DNA of 64,000 nt from Aerophototrophica crusticola (GTDB lineage: Bacteria > Pseudomonadota > Alphaproteobacteria > Azospirillales > Azospirillaceae), in contig MOEB01000018.1 in NCBI GenBank assembly GCA_001939945.1, positions 28,140 through 92,139 of the forward strand. Reading direction: 5' to 3'. The position numbers and the translations under genes are program-made. Below are positions 25,206 through 33,912 of this stretch, in pieces; within the stretch, counting starts at the first letter, position 1; each line of letters opens with the position of its first letter. The notes beneath the pieces were generated by a model. That model did no database searches. It had not been told where the DNA came from and saw only the letters and a program-made list of their open reading frames with translations.

Positions 25206-26057
25206 TCAGCCCTGCTCGAAATCCAACCCGATGTCGAAGTTCTTCACGCTGTGGGTCAGCCAGCCCAGGGAGATCAGGTCCACGCCCGTCTCGGCGATGG
25301 CGCGGATCGTCTCCGGCGTCACGCCGCCGCTGGCCTCCGTCACCATGCGGCCGGCCACCATCTCCACCGCCTTCCTCAGGGTGGGCGGGTCCATGTTGTC
25401 CAGCAGCACGGCATCCACCTTCAGGGCCAGCAGCTCCGCCAGCTGGTCCAGCGTGTCCACCTCCACCTCCACCTTCACCATGTGGCCGGCGCGGGTGCGG
25501 GCGTTGGTGACCGCGGCACGCACACCCCCGGCGGCGACCAGGTGGTTGTCCTTGATCAGCACCGCGTCATCCAGCCCATAGCGGTGGTTGCCGCCGCCGC
25601 CGACCCGCACCGCGTACTTCTCCAGCGCGCGCAGGCCGGGCGTGGTCTTGCGGGTGCAGACGATGGTGGCGCGGGTGCCCTCGATCCGGTCCACCAGGGA
25701 ACGGGTCTCCGTCGCGATGCCGCACAGCCGCCCCAGCAGGTTCAGCGCCACCCGCTCCCCCGACAGGATGGGCCGTGCCGCACCCTGCACCACGGCGATG
25801 GTGTCGCCGGGGTTGACGCGGCTGCCGTCCGGCGCCTTCACGGTGATGGACAGGGACGGGTCCAGCAGGCGGAAGGCGCTGAGCGCCGGCTCGATCCCCG
25901 CCACCACCCCCGCCTTGCGCGCCCGGAACAGGGCCGTGGCCCTGGCATCCGCCGGGACGCACGCCTCCGTCGTCAGGTCCCCGGCAAGGCCGAGGTCCTC
26001 CTTCAACGCGGCACGGACCAGGTCTTCGTAAAGCAGGGGGTAGAGGGAGGCGGTCAT
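25206..26057 (-). CDS. nadC: Quinolinate phosphoribosyltransferase (carboxylating)
   Basis: Converts quinolinate and PRPP to nicotinate mononucleotide, CO2 and pyrophosphate, the last step of de novo NAD synthesis before adenylylation. The 283-residue protein shows [13 protein letters not shown] near the N-terminus, the substrate-binding [10 protein letters not shown] and [22 protein letters not shown] motifs and the C-terminal [13 protein letters not shown] barrel strand. Last gene of the nadA-nadB-nadC set, separated from nadB by 186 bases holding a palindromic repeat. Confidence 0.97.
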   Translation of the reverse strand: MTASLYPLLYEDLVRAALKEDLGLAGDLTTEACVPADARATALFRARKAGVVAGIEPALSAFRLLDPSLSITVKAPDGSRVNPGDTIAVVQGAARPILSGERVALNLLGRLCGIATETRSLVDRIEGTRATIVCTRKTTPGLRALEKYAVRVGGGGNHRYGLDDAVLIKDNHLVAAGGVRAAVTNARTRAGHMVKVEVEVDTLDQLAELLALKVDAVLLDNMDPPTLRKAVEMVAGRMVTEASGGVTPETIRAIAETGVDLISLGWLTHSVKNFDIGLDFEQG

Positions 26058-26080
26058 CGTGGGTCCTGCAAATCTCTGAT

Positions 26081-26219
26081 GTCACCCCGGCCTTGAGCCG
26101 GGGCCCTTGGGAAAGCGGAAATGCCGATGGCGCGGCAGCGGGCCTGTGGAAAGGGAACCGGGCTTTCGGTGAGCTGCATCGACCGATCCCGAGGGCCCCG
26201 GGTCAAGCCCGGGGTGACC
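26081..26219. repeat. Inverted-repeat element between nadB and nadC
   Basis: GTCACCCCGGCCTTGAGCC at 26081 and GGGTCAAGCCCGGGGTGACC near 26200-26219 are inverted copies about 140 bases apart, a palindromic repeat type common in Alphaproteobacterial intergenic DNA. It sits inside the nad gene set. Confidence 0.75.
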
Positions 26220-26243
26220 TCCGGTGCCCTGCACGTTCCATCC

Positions 26244-27866
26244 TTACTCCGCCGCCACGGCGGCCGGTAGCAGGCTGCGGGCGGTCAGCACTTGGCGACG
26301 CAGCCAAGTTTCCCGCGGCTCCGGCCAATCGGTACGCGTATGGGCGCCGCGGCTTTCGGTGCGGGTGAGGGCGGCCTGGACGATTAGGCGGGAGACGAGC
26401 AGCCGGTTGCGCAGCTCCCCGGCCGTCCGGACGGTCTCCGCGCAAGGCGTGGCCGCCAGGGGCAGCCGGTCGGCCCGGCGGTGCAGGTTGGACAGGGCCG
26501 CCTGGGCCTGGGACAGGCCGGTGCCGCTGCGCACCAGCCCGGCCTGGGTGGCCAGCACGGCCCGCGCCTCATCCCCCAGCCCGCGGTCGTCGCGCAGGAT
26601 GGCGGGGACCACGGGCGTTTCCACGTCGGGCGCCCGCAGCGGCCCCTCGGCCAGGATGGCGTCCGCCGCCCGCTCCGCGAAGACCAGGGCCTCCAGCAGG
26701 CTGTTGCTGGCCAGCCGGTTGGCGCCGTGCACGCCGGTGCAGGCCACCTCCCCCGCCGCGAACAGGCCCGGCACCGCCGTGCGCCCGTCCATGTCCGTCA
26801 CCACCCCGCCCATGTGGTAATGGGCCGCCGGCGCCACCGGCACCGGCTCCGCCGCCGGGTCGATGCCGGCATCGCGGCAGATGCCCGCCACCGTGGGGAA
26901 CTTGGCCGCCCCGCCGCCGGCCCAGATGGCCCGCAGGTCAAGGAACACCCTCTCCCCGGCCGCCACCCGGCGGCCGATGGCTCGGGCCACCACGTCCCGG
27001 GGGGCCAGCTCCGCCAGCTCATGCTCGTCCGGCATGAAGCGGTGGCCGCGCGCGTCCAGCAGCTGGGCGCCGGCACCGCGCAGCGCCTCCGTCAACAGGG
27101 GCACCTGGCCGGGAGTAGCGGTGGCGAGGGCGGTTGGGTGGAACTGGACGAATTCCAGGTCGGCGAGGGTCGCCCCCGCCAGGGCCGCGAGGGCCAGCCC
27201 GTCGGCCGTGGCTTCGCCCGGGTTGGTGGTGTGGCGCCAGAGCTGGCCGATGCCGCCGGTGGCCAGCAACACCGTGGCGGCGCGGATGAACACCCAGCCG
27301 CTTCCGTCCTCATGCGCCAGCAGCCCGGCCACCCGGCCGCCGGCCTTCACGATCTCCCAGGCGAAGGCCCGGGTGCGCACGTCCACGTGCCCCGCTGCCC
27401 GCACCTGGGCGGACAGGTGGGCCATCAGGGTCTTGCCGGTGGCGTCCCCGCCCGCATGCAGGATGCGGAAGGCGCTGTGTGCCGCCTCCCGCCCCAGCAG
27501 CACGTTGCCGTCGGCGCCCCGGTCGGCGGGCAGCCCGTCCGCCAGCCAGCGGGACAGGCGCGCCGCCCCCTCCCGCGCCAGCAAATCGGCCACGGCGGGG
27601 TCGGTCAGCCCGGCCCCCGCCGCCACCGTGTCGGCGGCATGGCTCTCCGCGCTGTCCTCGGCGCCTAAGGCCGCGGCGATGCCGCCCTGGGCCCAGTGGC
27701 TGGACCCACCGGGCAGGTCGGCGGTCTTGGTCAGCAGGGTGACCCGGCGGGGGGCGAGGCGCAGGGCCGCCACCAGCCCGGCCATGCCGGACCCGACCAC
27801 CACCACGTCCGCATCCTCGACCCTGACCGGCCCGCCGAAGGGCCGGAACGCGACGCCACCGTCCAT
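26244..27866 (-). CDS. nadB: L-aspartate oxidase
   Basis: FAD enzyme oxidising L-aspartate to iminoaspartate, which NadA condenses into quinolinate. The 540-residue protein has the FAD fingerprint VVVVGSGMAGLVAALR near residue 20, SSHWAQGGIAAALG, HRFMPDEHELAELAPRDVVARA, the active-site segment HYHMGGVVTDMDGRT and GLFAAGEVACTGVHGANRLASN. ATG 27866 has GGAGGG eight bases upstream; the frame is open further but without support. Lies 29 bases downstream of nadA. Confidence 0.96.
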   Translation of the reverse strand: MDGGVAFRPFGGPVRVEDADVVVVGSGMAGLVAALRLAPRRVTLLTKTADLPGGSSHWAQGGIAAALGAEDSAESHAADTVAAGAGLTDPAVADLLAREGAARLSRWLADGLPADRGADGNVLLGREAAHSAFRILHAGGDATGKTLMAHLSAQVRAAGHVDVRTRAFAWEIVKAGGRVAGLLAHEDGSGWVFIRAATVLLATGGIGQLWRHTTNPGEATADGLALAALAGATLADLEFVQFHPTALATATPGQVPLLTEALRGAGAQLLDARGHRFMPDEHELAELAPRDVVARAIGRRVAAGERVFLDLRAIWAGGGAAKFPTVAGICRDAGIDPAAEPVPVAPAAHYHMGGVVTDMDGRTAVPGLFAAGEVACTGVHGANRLASNSLLEALVFAERAADAILAEGPLRAPDVETPVVPAILRDDRGLGDEARAVLATQAGLVRSGTGLSQAQAALSNLHRRADRLPLAATPCAETVRTAGELRNRLLVSRLIVQAALTRTESRGAHTRTDWPEPRETWLRRQVLTARSLLPAAVAAE

Positions 27867-27895
27867 GGACGGTCCCTCCGCTCTGGAGAAAGGGC

Positions 27896-28921
27896 TTACT
27901 TCTTGCCGACGGCCAGCATCCGCTCCACCGCGCGGCGGGCGCCGTCGATGACGGACGGGTCCACCTCCACCCGCGGCTCCAGCGTCGTCAGGCTGGACAG
28001 GATGTTGGACAGGGTGATCTTCCGCATGTGCGGGCACAAATTGCAGGGCCGCACGAACTCCACGCCCGGGTTGTTGACCGCGAGGTTGTCCGCCATGGAG
28101 CACTCGGTGATCAGCAGCACGCGGCGGGGCTGCTTGCCTTCCACATAGTCCTGCATCTTGGCGGTGGAGCCGACGAAGTCCGCCTCCGCCAGCACGTCCG
28201 GCGGGCATTCCGGGTGGGCGATGATGGTGATGTCGCCCTTGAACTGCTGCCGATAGGCGGCAAGCTGCGGGCCGCTGAACCGCTCATGCACCTCACAGGA
28301 TCCGTTCCAGGTATAGACCTTCTTCTTGGTCTGGCTGGCGACCCACTTGGCCAGGTACTGGTCGGGGATGCACAGCACCTCGTCGCCGGGCAGGCTCTCG
28401 ATCACTTCCACCGCGTTGCCGGACGTGATGCAGACATCGCTCTCCGCCTTCACCTCGGCCGAGGTGTTGACATAGGTGGCGATGGGCACGCCCGGATAGC
28501 GCTGGCGCAGCAGCCGCACGTCGGCCGCCGTAATGCTGTCGGCCAGGGAGCAGCCGGCCCCCATGTCGGGCATCAGCACCACCTTGGACGGGTTCAGGAC
28601 CTTCGCCGTCTCCGCCATGAAGTGCACGCCGGCCAGCACGATCACGTCGGCGTCCGTCTCTGCCGCCTTCCGGGCCAGCAGCAGGCTGTCGCCCACGATG
28701 TCAGCCACCGTGTGGAATATCTCCGGCGCCTGGTAGTTGTGCGCCAGGATGACGGCGTTGCGCTCCCGCTTCAGCCGGTTGATGGCGTGCACCAGCGGGG
28801 CGTGGAACGGCCACTCCACCTCGGGGATGAAGGCCTTGATCTTCTCATAGAGCGGCCGGGTCGCCTCGGCGACGGCGGGGGTATAAGCCAGCTCCGCCGT
28901 GTCGGTCGGGAAGGCAGCCAT
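27896..28921 (-). CDS. nadA: Quinolinate synthase
   Basis: 4Fe-4S enzyme condensing iminoaspartate with dihydroxyacetone phosphate to quinolinate. The 341-residue protein contains AHNYQAPEI, the first cluster Cys in GAGCSLADS, and the C-terminal CNLCPHM pair region, plus HPECPPDVL with its conserved Cys. Start ATG 28921 follows GGAGGAA; an ATG at 28951 is in frame but lacks this. First gene of the nad set, with two palindromic operators 80-125 bases upstream. Confidence 0.96.
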   Translation of the reverse strand: MAAFPTDTAELAYTPAVAEATRPLYEKIKAFIPEVEWPFHAPLVHAINRLKRERNAVILAHNYQAPEIFHTVADIVGDSLLLARKAAETDADVIVLAGVHFMAETAKVLNPSKVVLMPDMGAGCSLADSITAADVRLLRQRYPGVPIATYVNTSAEVKAESDVCITSGNAVEVIESLPGDEVLCIPDQYLAKWVASQTKKKVYTWNGSCEVHERFSGPQLAAYRQQFKGDITIIAHPECPPDVLAEADFVGSTAKMQDYVEGKQPRRVLLITECSMADNLAVNNPGVEFVRPCNLCPHMRKITLSNILSSLTTLEPRVEVDPSVIDGARRAVERMLAVGKK

Positions 28922-28999
28922 GGAAGCGATTCCTCCGGTAAACCAACTCATGGACCCACGCGTCAAGCCAGAGCGCCGCCGGCCTCGGCCGGAACGGAC

Positions 29000-29048
29000 T
29001 TATGCTCTAGATGAGCATTAGTGCGCTTATGCTCGCCCAGAGTATAAG
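29000..29048 (-). promoter_or_regulatory. Two palindromic operators upstream of nadA
   Basis: TTATGCTC-N5-GAGCATTA (29000-29020) and CTTATGCTC-N5-GAGTATAAG (29026-29048) are two near-perfect palindromes with the same half-sites and spacer, 27 bases centre to centre. They fit a dimeric repressor of the nadA-nadB-nadC genes. My recollection is that the alphaproteobacterial NAD regulator NadQ uses such a half-site; the regulator gene is not in this window. Confidence 0.7.
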
Positions 29049-29212
29049 GGGAGTCAAGCCGGAGATTGGGAGAAGGGTATCCCGCCGTCACATTTCTTCC
29101 ATGGGGCGGGCGCATGGCCCGGACGGGGTTGGATCATGGTGCGTTGCGGGATCAACAGGCAGCGCCGGGGTGGCAAATACCTTATGCTGCCCGAAAAATG
29201 CGGAGGTCCGGC

Positions 29213-29872
29213 ATGGGCTTGTCGATCCTGGTGGCGGGCGGCACGGGGCTGGTGGGGCAGGCGCTGCTGCGGCGGCTGGTGGCGGCGGATGACGTGGACC
29301 GGGTGGTCAGCCTGTCGCGACGGCCCGGCGGCGCCACCTCCCTGAAGGCCACGGAGATCCCGGCGGACTTCGTCAACCCCGCCCTGCCGCCGGGGTTCGT
29401 ACCGGACGCGGCCCTGTGCGCCCTGGGCACCACCATCCGCAAGGCGGGCTCACAGCAAGCCTTCCGCGCCGTGGACCATGGCGCCGTGCTGGCCTTCGCC
29501 CGGGCGGCCCGCGCGGCGGGGGCGCGGACCTTCGCCCTCGTCTCCTCCGTCGATGCCGCCCCGGGCGCCCGGAACTTCTACCTGCGCACCAAGGGGGAGG
29601 TGGAGCGGGACTTGGCCATGCTTGGCTTCCCCGCCCTGCACATCCTCCGCCCCAGCCTGCTGCTGGGGGCGCGGCAGGAATCCCGCCCGGCGGAGCGGCT
29701 GGCCATGCTGGCCGCCCCGGCCCTGTCACCCCTGATGCTCGGACCCCTGGCCCGCTACCGCCCCATTCCCGCCGACACCGTCGCCGCCGCGCTCCTGGGC
29801 GCCGCGCGGCAGGGGCCGCCGGGCGGGGTGCACCATGACCGGGGGATCAGGCGGTTGGCGGGGGTGGGGTGA
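29213..29872 (+). CDS. NAD(P)-binding Rossmann-fold protein (TIP30/HTATIP2-like)
   Basis: A 219-residue atypical short-chain dehydrogenase: nucleotide motif VAGGTGLVGQALL at residue 7-19, CALGTTIRKAGSQQAFRAVD typical of the TIP30-like group, SSVDAAPGARNFYLRTKGEVE with a Tyr-x3-Lys active pair (YLRTK), and a C-terminal LRPSLLLG. GGAGG stands six bases before ATG 29213. Substrate unknown. It is divergent from nadA. Confidence 0.82.
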   Translation: MGLSILVAGGTGLVGQALLRRLVAADDVDRVVSLSRRPGGATSLKATEIPADFVNPALPPGFVPDAALCALGTTIRKAGSQQAFRAVDHGAVLAFARAARAAGARTFALVSSVDAAPGARNFYLRTKGEVERDLAMLGFPALHILRPSLLLGARQESRPAERLAMLAAPALSPLMLGPLARYRPIPADTVAAALLGAARQGPPGGVHHDRGIRRLAGVG

Positions 29873-30154
29873 GGGGGGCACACCGCCCATTCCGCCGAGA
29901 GTGGTTCAAGACGAACCGCCCCACCGCGTCCCCTCCCCCTGAGGGGGAGGGACAGGGAGAGGGGTTAGGGCCTCTCCGGCAAGGGGAACCTGCGGACAGG
30001 GCCCTGCTGTCCTGGTCGTACAACCCCTCACCCTGTCCCTCTCCCCCTGGGAGAGGGGACGGGACTGCGCCGTTCGACCTGCCTGGAGACAGTCGGCGCA
30101 TCCTTCCTGGCGACTTGGTGCCCAAACCGAAACGAGGCGTCAGGGACAGCCCCC
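29873..30154. repeat. GC-rich palindromic repeat between convergent genes
   Basis: CCTCCCCCTGAGGGGGAGGG at 29931-29950 and a second hairpin CCCTCTCCCCCTGGGAGAGGG near 30036-30057, with TCACCCTGTCCCTCTCC inverted against GGGACAGGGAGAGGGG. This 'CCCTCTCCC' type occurs in many proteobacterial genomes; a relative lies at 33725-33905. No gene is seen. Confidence 0.65.
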
Positions 30155-30982
30155 TCAATCCAGGAAGAAGTCCGGCATCAGCGGCTCGCCCGGGACCAGG
30201 GCGTACTTGTCCAGGTCGGTGACGCCGTTGGCGGCCAGGACCTCGTCGTCGATGAAGAAGTTGCCGGTGGTCTGGCGGGCGTCGCTGGTCAGGATGTACC
30301 AGGCGGCGTCGCTCATGATCTCCACGGTGCGGCAGCCCTTGGGGATCTCGCCCCCGCCCAGCATCTTCATGGCGGCGGTGGCGATGGCGGTGCGGGGCCA
30401 CAGGGCGTTGACGCCCACGCCCTTCTTGCGGAACTCCTCCGCCATGCCCAGCACGCACATGCTCATGCCGTACTTGGCCATGGTATAGGCCACGTGGTTC
30501 TTGAACCAGTGGGGCGCCATGTTCAGGGGCGGCGACAGGTTCAGGATGTGGGGGTTCCGGGCGTTCAGCAGGTGCGGCAGGCAGGCCTGGGAGCAGGCAT
30601 AGGTGCCGCGGGCGTTGACCTGGTGCATCAGGTCATAGCGCTTCATGGCCGTCTCCAGCGTGCCGGTCAGCTGGATGGCGCTGGCGTTGTTCACCAGGAT
30701 GTCGATGCCGCCGAAGGTCTCCACCGTCTTGGCGACGGCGTCGGCGATCTGCTCCTCTTCCCGGATATCCACCTGGAGGGGCAGGGCCCGACCACCCGCA
30801 GCCTCGATCTCCGCCGCGGCGCTGTAGATGGTGCCTTCCAGCTTGGGGTGCGGGTCGCTGGTCTTGGCGGCGATGGCCACGTTGGCCCCGTCCTGCGCCG
30901 CCCGCAGCGCGATGGCCTTGCCGATGCCCCGGCTGGCCCCGGTGATGAACAGCGTCTTGCCCGCCAAGCTGCGCGCGGTCAT
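30155..30982 (-). CDS. Short-chain dehydrogenase/reductase, HSDL2-like
   Basis: A 275-residue classical SDR: cofactor motif TGASRGIG (14-21), NNAS, and active site YTMAK. The LNLSPPLNMAPHWFKNHVAY segment and the insertion DPHPKLEGTIYSAAAEIEA match the HSDL2 subgroup of acyl-related dehydrogenases. Predicted NADP preference from the Rossmann sequence (AAKTSD). Start ATG 30982 follows GGGAGGGAAAAGCC. Substrate unknown. Confidence 0.88.
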   Translation of the reverse strand: MTARSLAGKTLFITGASRGIGKAIALRAAQDGANVAIAAKTSDPHPKLEGTIYSAAAEIEAAGGRALPLQVDIREEEQIADAVAKTVETFGGIDILVNNASAIQLTGTLETAMKRYDLMHQVNARGTYACSQACLPHLLNARNPHILNLSPPLNMAPHWFKNHVAYTMAKYGMSMCVLGMAEEFRKKGVGVNALWPRTAIATAAMKMLGGGEIPKGCRTVEIMSDAAWYILTSDARQTTGNFFIDDEVLAANGVTDLDKYALVPGEPLMPDFFLD

Positions 30983-31138
30983 GGCTTTTCCCTCCCTGGT
31001 GTCCGGGCGTTGTGCCCGCTTTTGTGCCGCGGACCCTAGCGCAAGCGGTGCTGGCGCTCAACGGCACAGGGCACCCCGTCCGCGGCGGACATCAAGGGCT
31101 GTGCAAGGCCGCGGACCGTGCTATAAGGCGGACCACGC

Positions 31139-31215
31139 GTCCCGGTAGCTCAGCAGGATAGAGCAGCGGTTTCCTAAACCGCAGGTCAGGGGTTCGAATC
31201 CCTTCCGGGACGCCA
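31139..31215 (+). tRNA. tRNA-Arg (anticodon CCT)
   Basis: A 77-base cloverleaf with encoded CCA. Acceptor stem GTCCCGG/CCGGGAC, D stem GCTC/GAGC, anticodon stem GCGGT/ACCGC around TTCCTAA (anticodon CCT reading AGG), T arm AGGGG-TTCGAAT-CCCTT, discriminator G. Rare-codon arginine tRNA in a GC-rich genome. No integrase or att-like repeat is found next to it. Confidence 0.97.
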
Positions 31216-31253
31216 TCTCATTCTACCTCTTCCGCGCGCGCGATTTCGGGATC

Positions 31254-31763
31254 ATGCTCGGGTACCGTCCAAAGGGACGGGACCGTGGATGGGTGCAGAT
31301 CGTGTTGCCCGAGCAGACACTCCAGGAAGACAGGCCCGCGGCCGCCCTGGCCGATTATCCGACCCTCGACGCCAAGCTGGTGGCCTGCTGGCAGGCGGCG
31401 CTCAATACCGACGACCCGGATGAAAGCCACCGCTGGGTCGCCATGGCGGAATGGCTGTCCAATCGGGACGACCCCCTCCGCCCCAACCCCAAGGGCCCCC
31501 ACCCGGGGGAACGGCGGCGCTTCCCCCGCGTGCCCGTGCGCAGCCCGGCTCTGCTGACCGTGGGCAGCCTGCTGCTGCGGGGGGAGACGGTGAACCTGTC
31601 CCGCACCGGCGCCTGTATCGCCGTCACCGGGCCGGAGGGGCTGGCCGTGGGCGACCAGGGGATCGTCAGCGTCCAGGGCTGGGTGGAGGACCGCGCGGCG
31701 GAGGTGGTGGACATCAGCCCCGGCCAGGTCCGCCTCGCTTTCTTCGGCAGCCGCAAGCGGTAG
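31254..31763 (+). CDS. PilZ domain-containing protein
   Basis: A 169-residue protein with a C-terminal PilZ domain from about residue 85: the cyclic-di-GMP-binding RRRFPRVPV (RxxxR) and NLSRTGACIA (D/NxSxxG) motifs are both intact, so ligand binding is likely. The N-terminal 80 residues (DYPTLDAKLVACWQAAL, WVAMAEWLSN) are helical and of unknown fold. Start uncertain: GTG 31293 is a plausible alternative. With the GGDEF protein at 3 kb it points to c-di-GMP signalling. Confidence 0.82.
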   Translation: MLGYRPKGRDRGWVQIVLPEQTLQEDRPAAALADYPTLDAKLVACWQAALNTDDPDESHRWVAMAEWLSNRDDPLRPNPKGPHPGERRRFPRVPVRSPALLTVGSLLLRGETVNLSRTGACIAVTGPEGLAVGDQGIVSVQGWVEDRAAEVVDISPGQVRLAFFGSRKR

Positions 31764-31820
31764 GGCGTGTTTCCGGGGACCGGAGGCCAAGCTACGGCAC
31801 CCGACCCTTGAAGGTACGCG

Positions 31821-32537
31821 TCAAGCGTTCTCCGCCGCCCAGTGCCGGCGGAAGGCGTTGGCCGCCTCATGCGCCGCCCTTGTCGGCTCGGGCAGGCGGT
31901 ACTTCGTGCAGCAGCGCAAGACGAGGTCGGGTGCCGCGGCCGGGCCGACCTTGTGCCCGATCGAGACATAGAGCGGAGCCACCCTGTCCTTGCTGCGCAG
32001 GACGGTGCCGATCTCCCGCCCGTTCCAGGACAGCGGCACCGTGGCGCCCTTTGCCGGCGGAAGCTCCCCCGCCGGGTGCCCCACCAGGATGCTCTTGGCC
32101 ACGCCGATGGTGGGCAGGCCCAGCAGCACGCCCAGGTGGGCGGCGATGCCCAGCCCGCGCGGGTGGCTGACCCCGTGCCCGTCCACCAGCACCAGGTCCG
32201 GCCGTTCCGGCAGCCCGGCAAAGGCCGCCACCAGGGCCGGAACCTCCCGGAATCCCAGGAAACCCGGCACATAGGGGATGGGGGCCACCCGCATGGCCGT
32301 GGCGGTGGCCCTGGGCTTCAGGCTCCCCGCGTCCAGCAGCACCACGGCGGCGAACACCCGGCCCGTGGGGTCGCGGGGGAAGTTGCTTACATCCACCCCA
32401 GCCACGGTGCGCACGGGGCCCGGCGGCCCCTCCGCCACCACCCGCCGCGCCAGTTCCCGCTGCACCGCCGCCGCCTGCTTCAGGTCGGTGGGCGCCAGCC
32501 AGTCGGCGGGGATGTCGGGGGCGAGGGGGAACTCCAT
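31821..32537 (-). CDS. nfi: Endonuclease V (deoxyinosine 3'-endonuclease)
   Basis: Repair nuclease cutting the second phosphodiester 3' to deoxyinosine. The 238-residue protein carries metal ligands in VAGVDVSNF, the PYVPGFLGFRE wedge (PYIP in E. coli), VLVDGHGVSHPRG and GVAKSILVG, followed by YVSIGHKV. The C-terminal RCCTKYRLPEPTRAAHEAAN matches the family. Start ATG 32537. Converges with the PilZ gene. Confidence 0.93.
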   Translation of the reverse strand: MEFPLAPDIPADWLAPTDLKQAAAVQRELARRVVAEGPPGPVRTVAGVDVSNFPRDPTGRVFAAVVLLDAGSLKPRATATAMRVAPIPYVPGFLGFREVPALVAAFAGLPERPDLVLVDGHGVSHPRGLGIAAHLGVLLGLPTIGVAKSILVGHPAGELPPAKGATVPLSWNGREIGTVLRSKDRVAPLYVSIGHKVGPAAAPDLVLRCCTKYRLPEPTRAAHEAANAFRRHWAAENA

Positions 32538-32601
32538 GGGGGCCTCAGGGGTGACGGGGCCCCGGTGGAATAGCGCCGAGGGGCGCCGGGTTCCACCCCG
32601 G

Positions 32602-33600
32602 TCACTGCGGGGCCTTCCTGGCCTTGGCCTGGGCCTCGTACTTGTCCATGGCCATCATCATCATGTCGGCGATCAGCTCCTTCGGCAGGGCCGCGGACCC
32701 GCCGGGGGGCCAGGCCTGTGGCTGTGTCGCCGGAGCCTCCGCCGCCGCGTCCGTCGCCGCCGTCTGCGGGGGCGCCTGGGGGGCGGGATTAGGGGCCATT
32801 GGCCGGGGCGTGACGCTGGCCCGCTCCAACGTCGCCGCCTGGGCGGGGCCGCTGGGCAGCAGGGGCTTCGGGCGGACGCTGCCGTCCACCGGGGCCTGCC
32901 GGTACTGGGCCAGGCCCTTGCCCTGGTTCGGGCCGCTTTCCCGCGCCGCCGGGGTGCCCATGGCGGCCAGCACGTTGGCCTCCGCCCCGTCGCCCGGGCT
33001 TGGCAGGGTGGCTGCCGCGGCGCCGGGCAGGCCGGCGGCGGCCATGGCGGCGGCGCTGGCGCCGGGGGTCTTGCGCAACTCCTCCACCTGCCGGGCCTGG
33101 ATCGGCTGGGCAAGTCCTGCCGGGTCCGCCTGCGCCACCTGGGTGGGGCGGGGGGCGGTGACGGTGAAGGGGTCGTCCTCCGCCGGGTCCGGGGCCGCCC
33201 GCCCGCCCGGCCGCGTGTCGATGCCGACGACGCTGGCCAGGTGCCCGACCGCGTCATTGCCCGTGTGGTGGGCCAGGGCCTGGTCCGCCGCCGCCACGGC
33301 CAGCCCGATGGGCCCGAAGAACAGGGCGCTGCCCGCCATCTGGGCCGCCGGCTTGATGGTGTCGCCGGTGATCGCCTGATAGGCCTTGTTGACCAGGGGG
33401 ATGTGCTGCAACGGGTTCACCACGTCCAGCAGGTCCCAGAAGGACATGCCCTCGTCCTTGCCCGATTTGGTCGGCTTGGCCTCGGCCACCCCGGTCTCCA
33501 TGCCCACGGGCGCCGCCCCCGCCGCCTCACGCCACTGCGCCTCCGGCAGGGCAGTGCGGCCCTGGGGACGGTTGAGCTGGTGCTGGATACCCATGGACAT
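32602..33600 (-). CDS. Hypothetical protein with conserved 'NPLQHIP' core and Pro/Ala-rich tail
   Basis: A 332-residue protein. Residues about 45-105 contain MSFWDLLDVVNPLQHIPLVN, KAYQAITGDTIKPAAQMAGS and a hydrophobic, membrane-like ALFFGPIGLAVAAA; I associate this core with uncharacterised alphaproteobacterial proteins. The remaining two thirds are disordered, Pro/Ala/Gln-rich, ending in a helical ALPKELIADMMMMAMDKYEAQ. ATG 33600 follows GGAGG at seven bases. Function unknown. Confidence 0.75.
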   Translation of the reverse strand: MSMGIQHQLNRPQGRTALPEAQWREAAGAAPVGMETGVAEAKPTKSGKDEGMSFWDLLDVVNPLQHIPLVNKAYQAITGDTIKPAAQMAGSALFFGPIGLAVAAADQALAHHTGNDAVGHLASVVGIDTRPGGRAAPDPAEDDPFTVTAPRPTQVAQADPAGLAQPIQARQVEELRKTPGASAAAMAAAGLPGAAAATLPSPGDGAEANVLAAMGTPAARESGPNQGKGLAQYRQAPVDGSVRPKPLLPSGPAQAATLERASVTPRPMAPNPAPQAPPQTAATDAAAEAPATQPQAWPPGGSAALPKELIADMMMMAMDKYEAQAKARKAPQ

Positions 33601-33912
33601 GGCGGACCTCCTGGCTGGGCGGAGGTTCTGCAACCCGCGTGCCAGGACGGGAGAGATGCGGCGTCAGGCACTTGCACGCCGGATGTCACAGGGCGCAAGC
33701 CGGGCTGGGCGGAATCTGCCGGGCATTCCCGTTCCCTCTCCTTGGGGAGAGGGTGGACCGGCCGTCAGGCCGGGCCGGGTGAGGGAGGTGGGCGTAAAGA
33801 CCAACGCAAACCCACCCGTGTCGAGGAACCCGTCCCCCTCATCCGGCGCTGGCGCACCACCCCCGGGTCAAGTCCGGGGCAGGCTTTCTCCCCAGGGAGA
33901 AGGAAACGGGGC
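33601..33912. repeat. Gap with degenerate palindromic repeats
   Basis: TTCCCTCTCCTTGGGGAGAG at 33731 is matched by the inverse CTTTCTCCCCAGGGAGAAGG at 33884-33903, and CCCGGGTCAAGTCCGGGGCA lies between at about 33863. This looks like mixed fragments of common alphaproteobacterial palindromes. No gene seen. Confidence 0.6.

Noticed and set aside
31139..31215. tRNA-Arg as an integration site of a mobile element
   Set aside because: No integrase, direct repeat of the tRNA 3' end or foreign-looking gene is found on either side.
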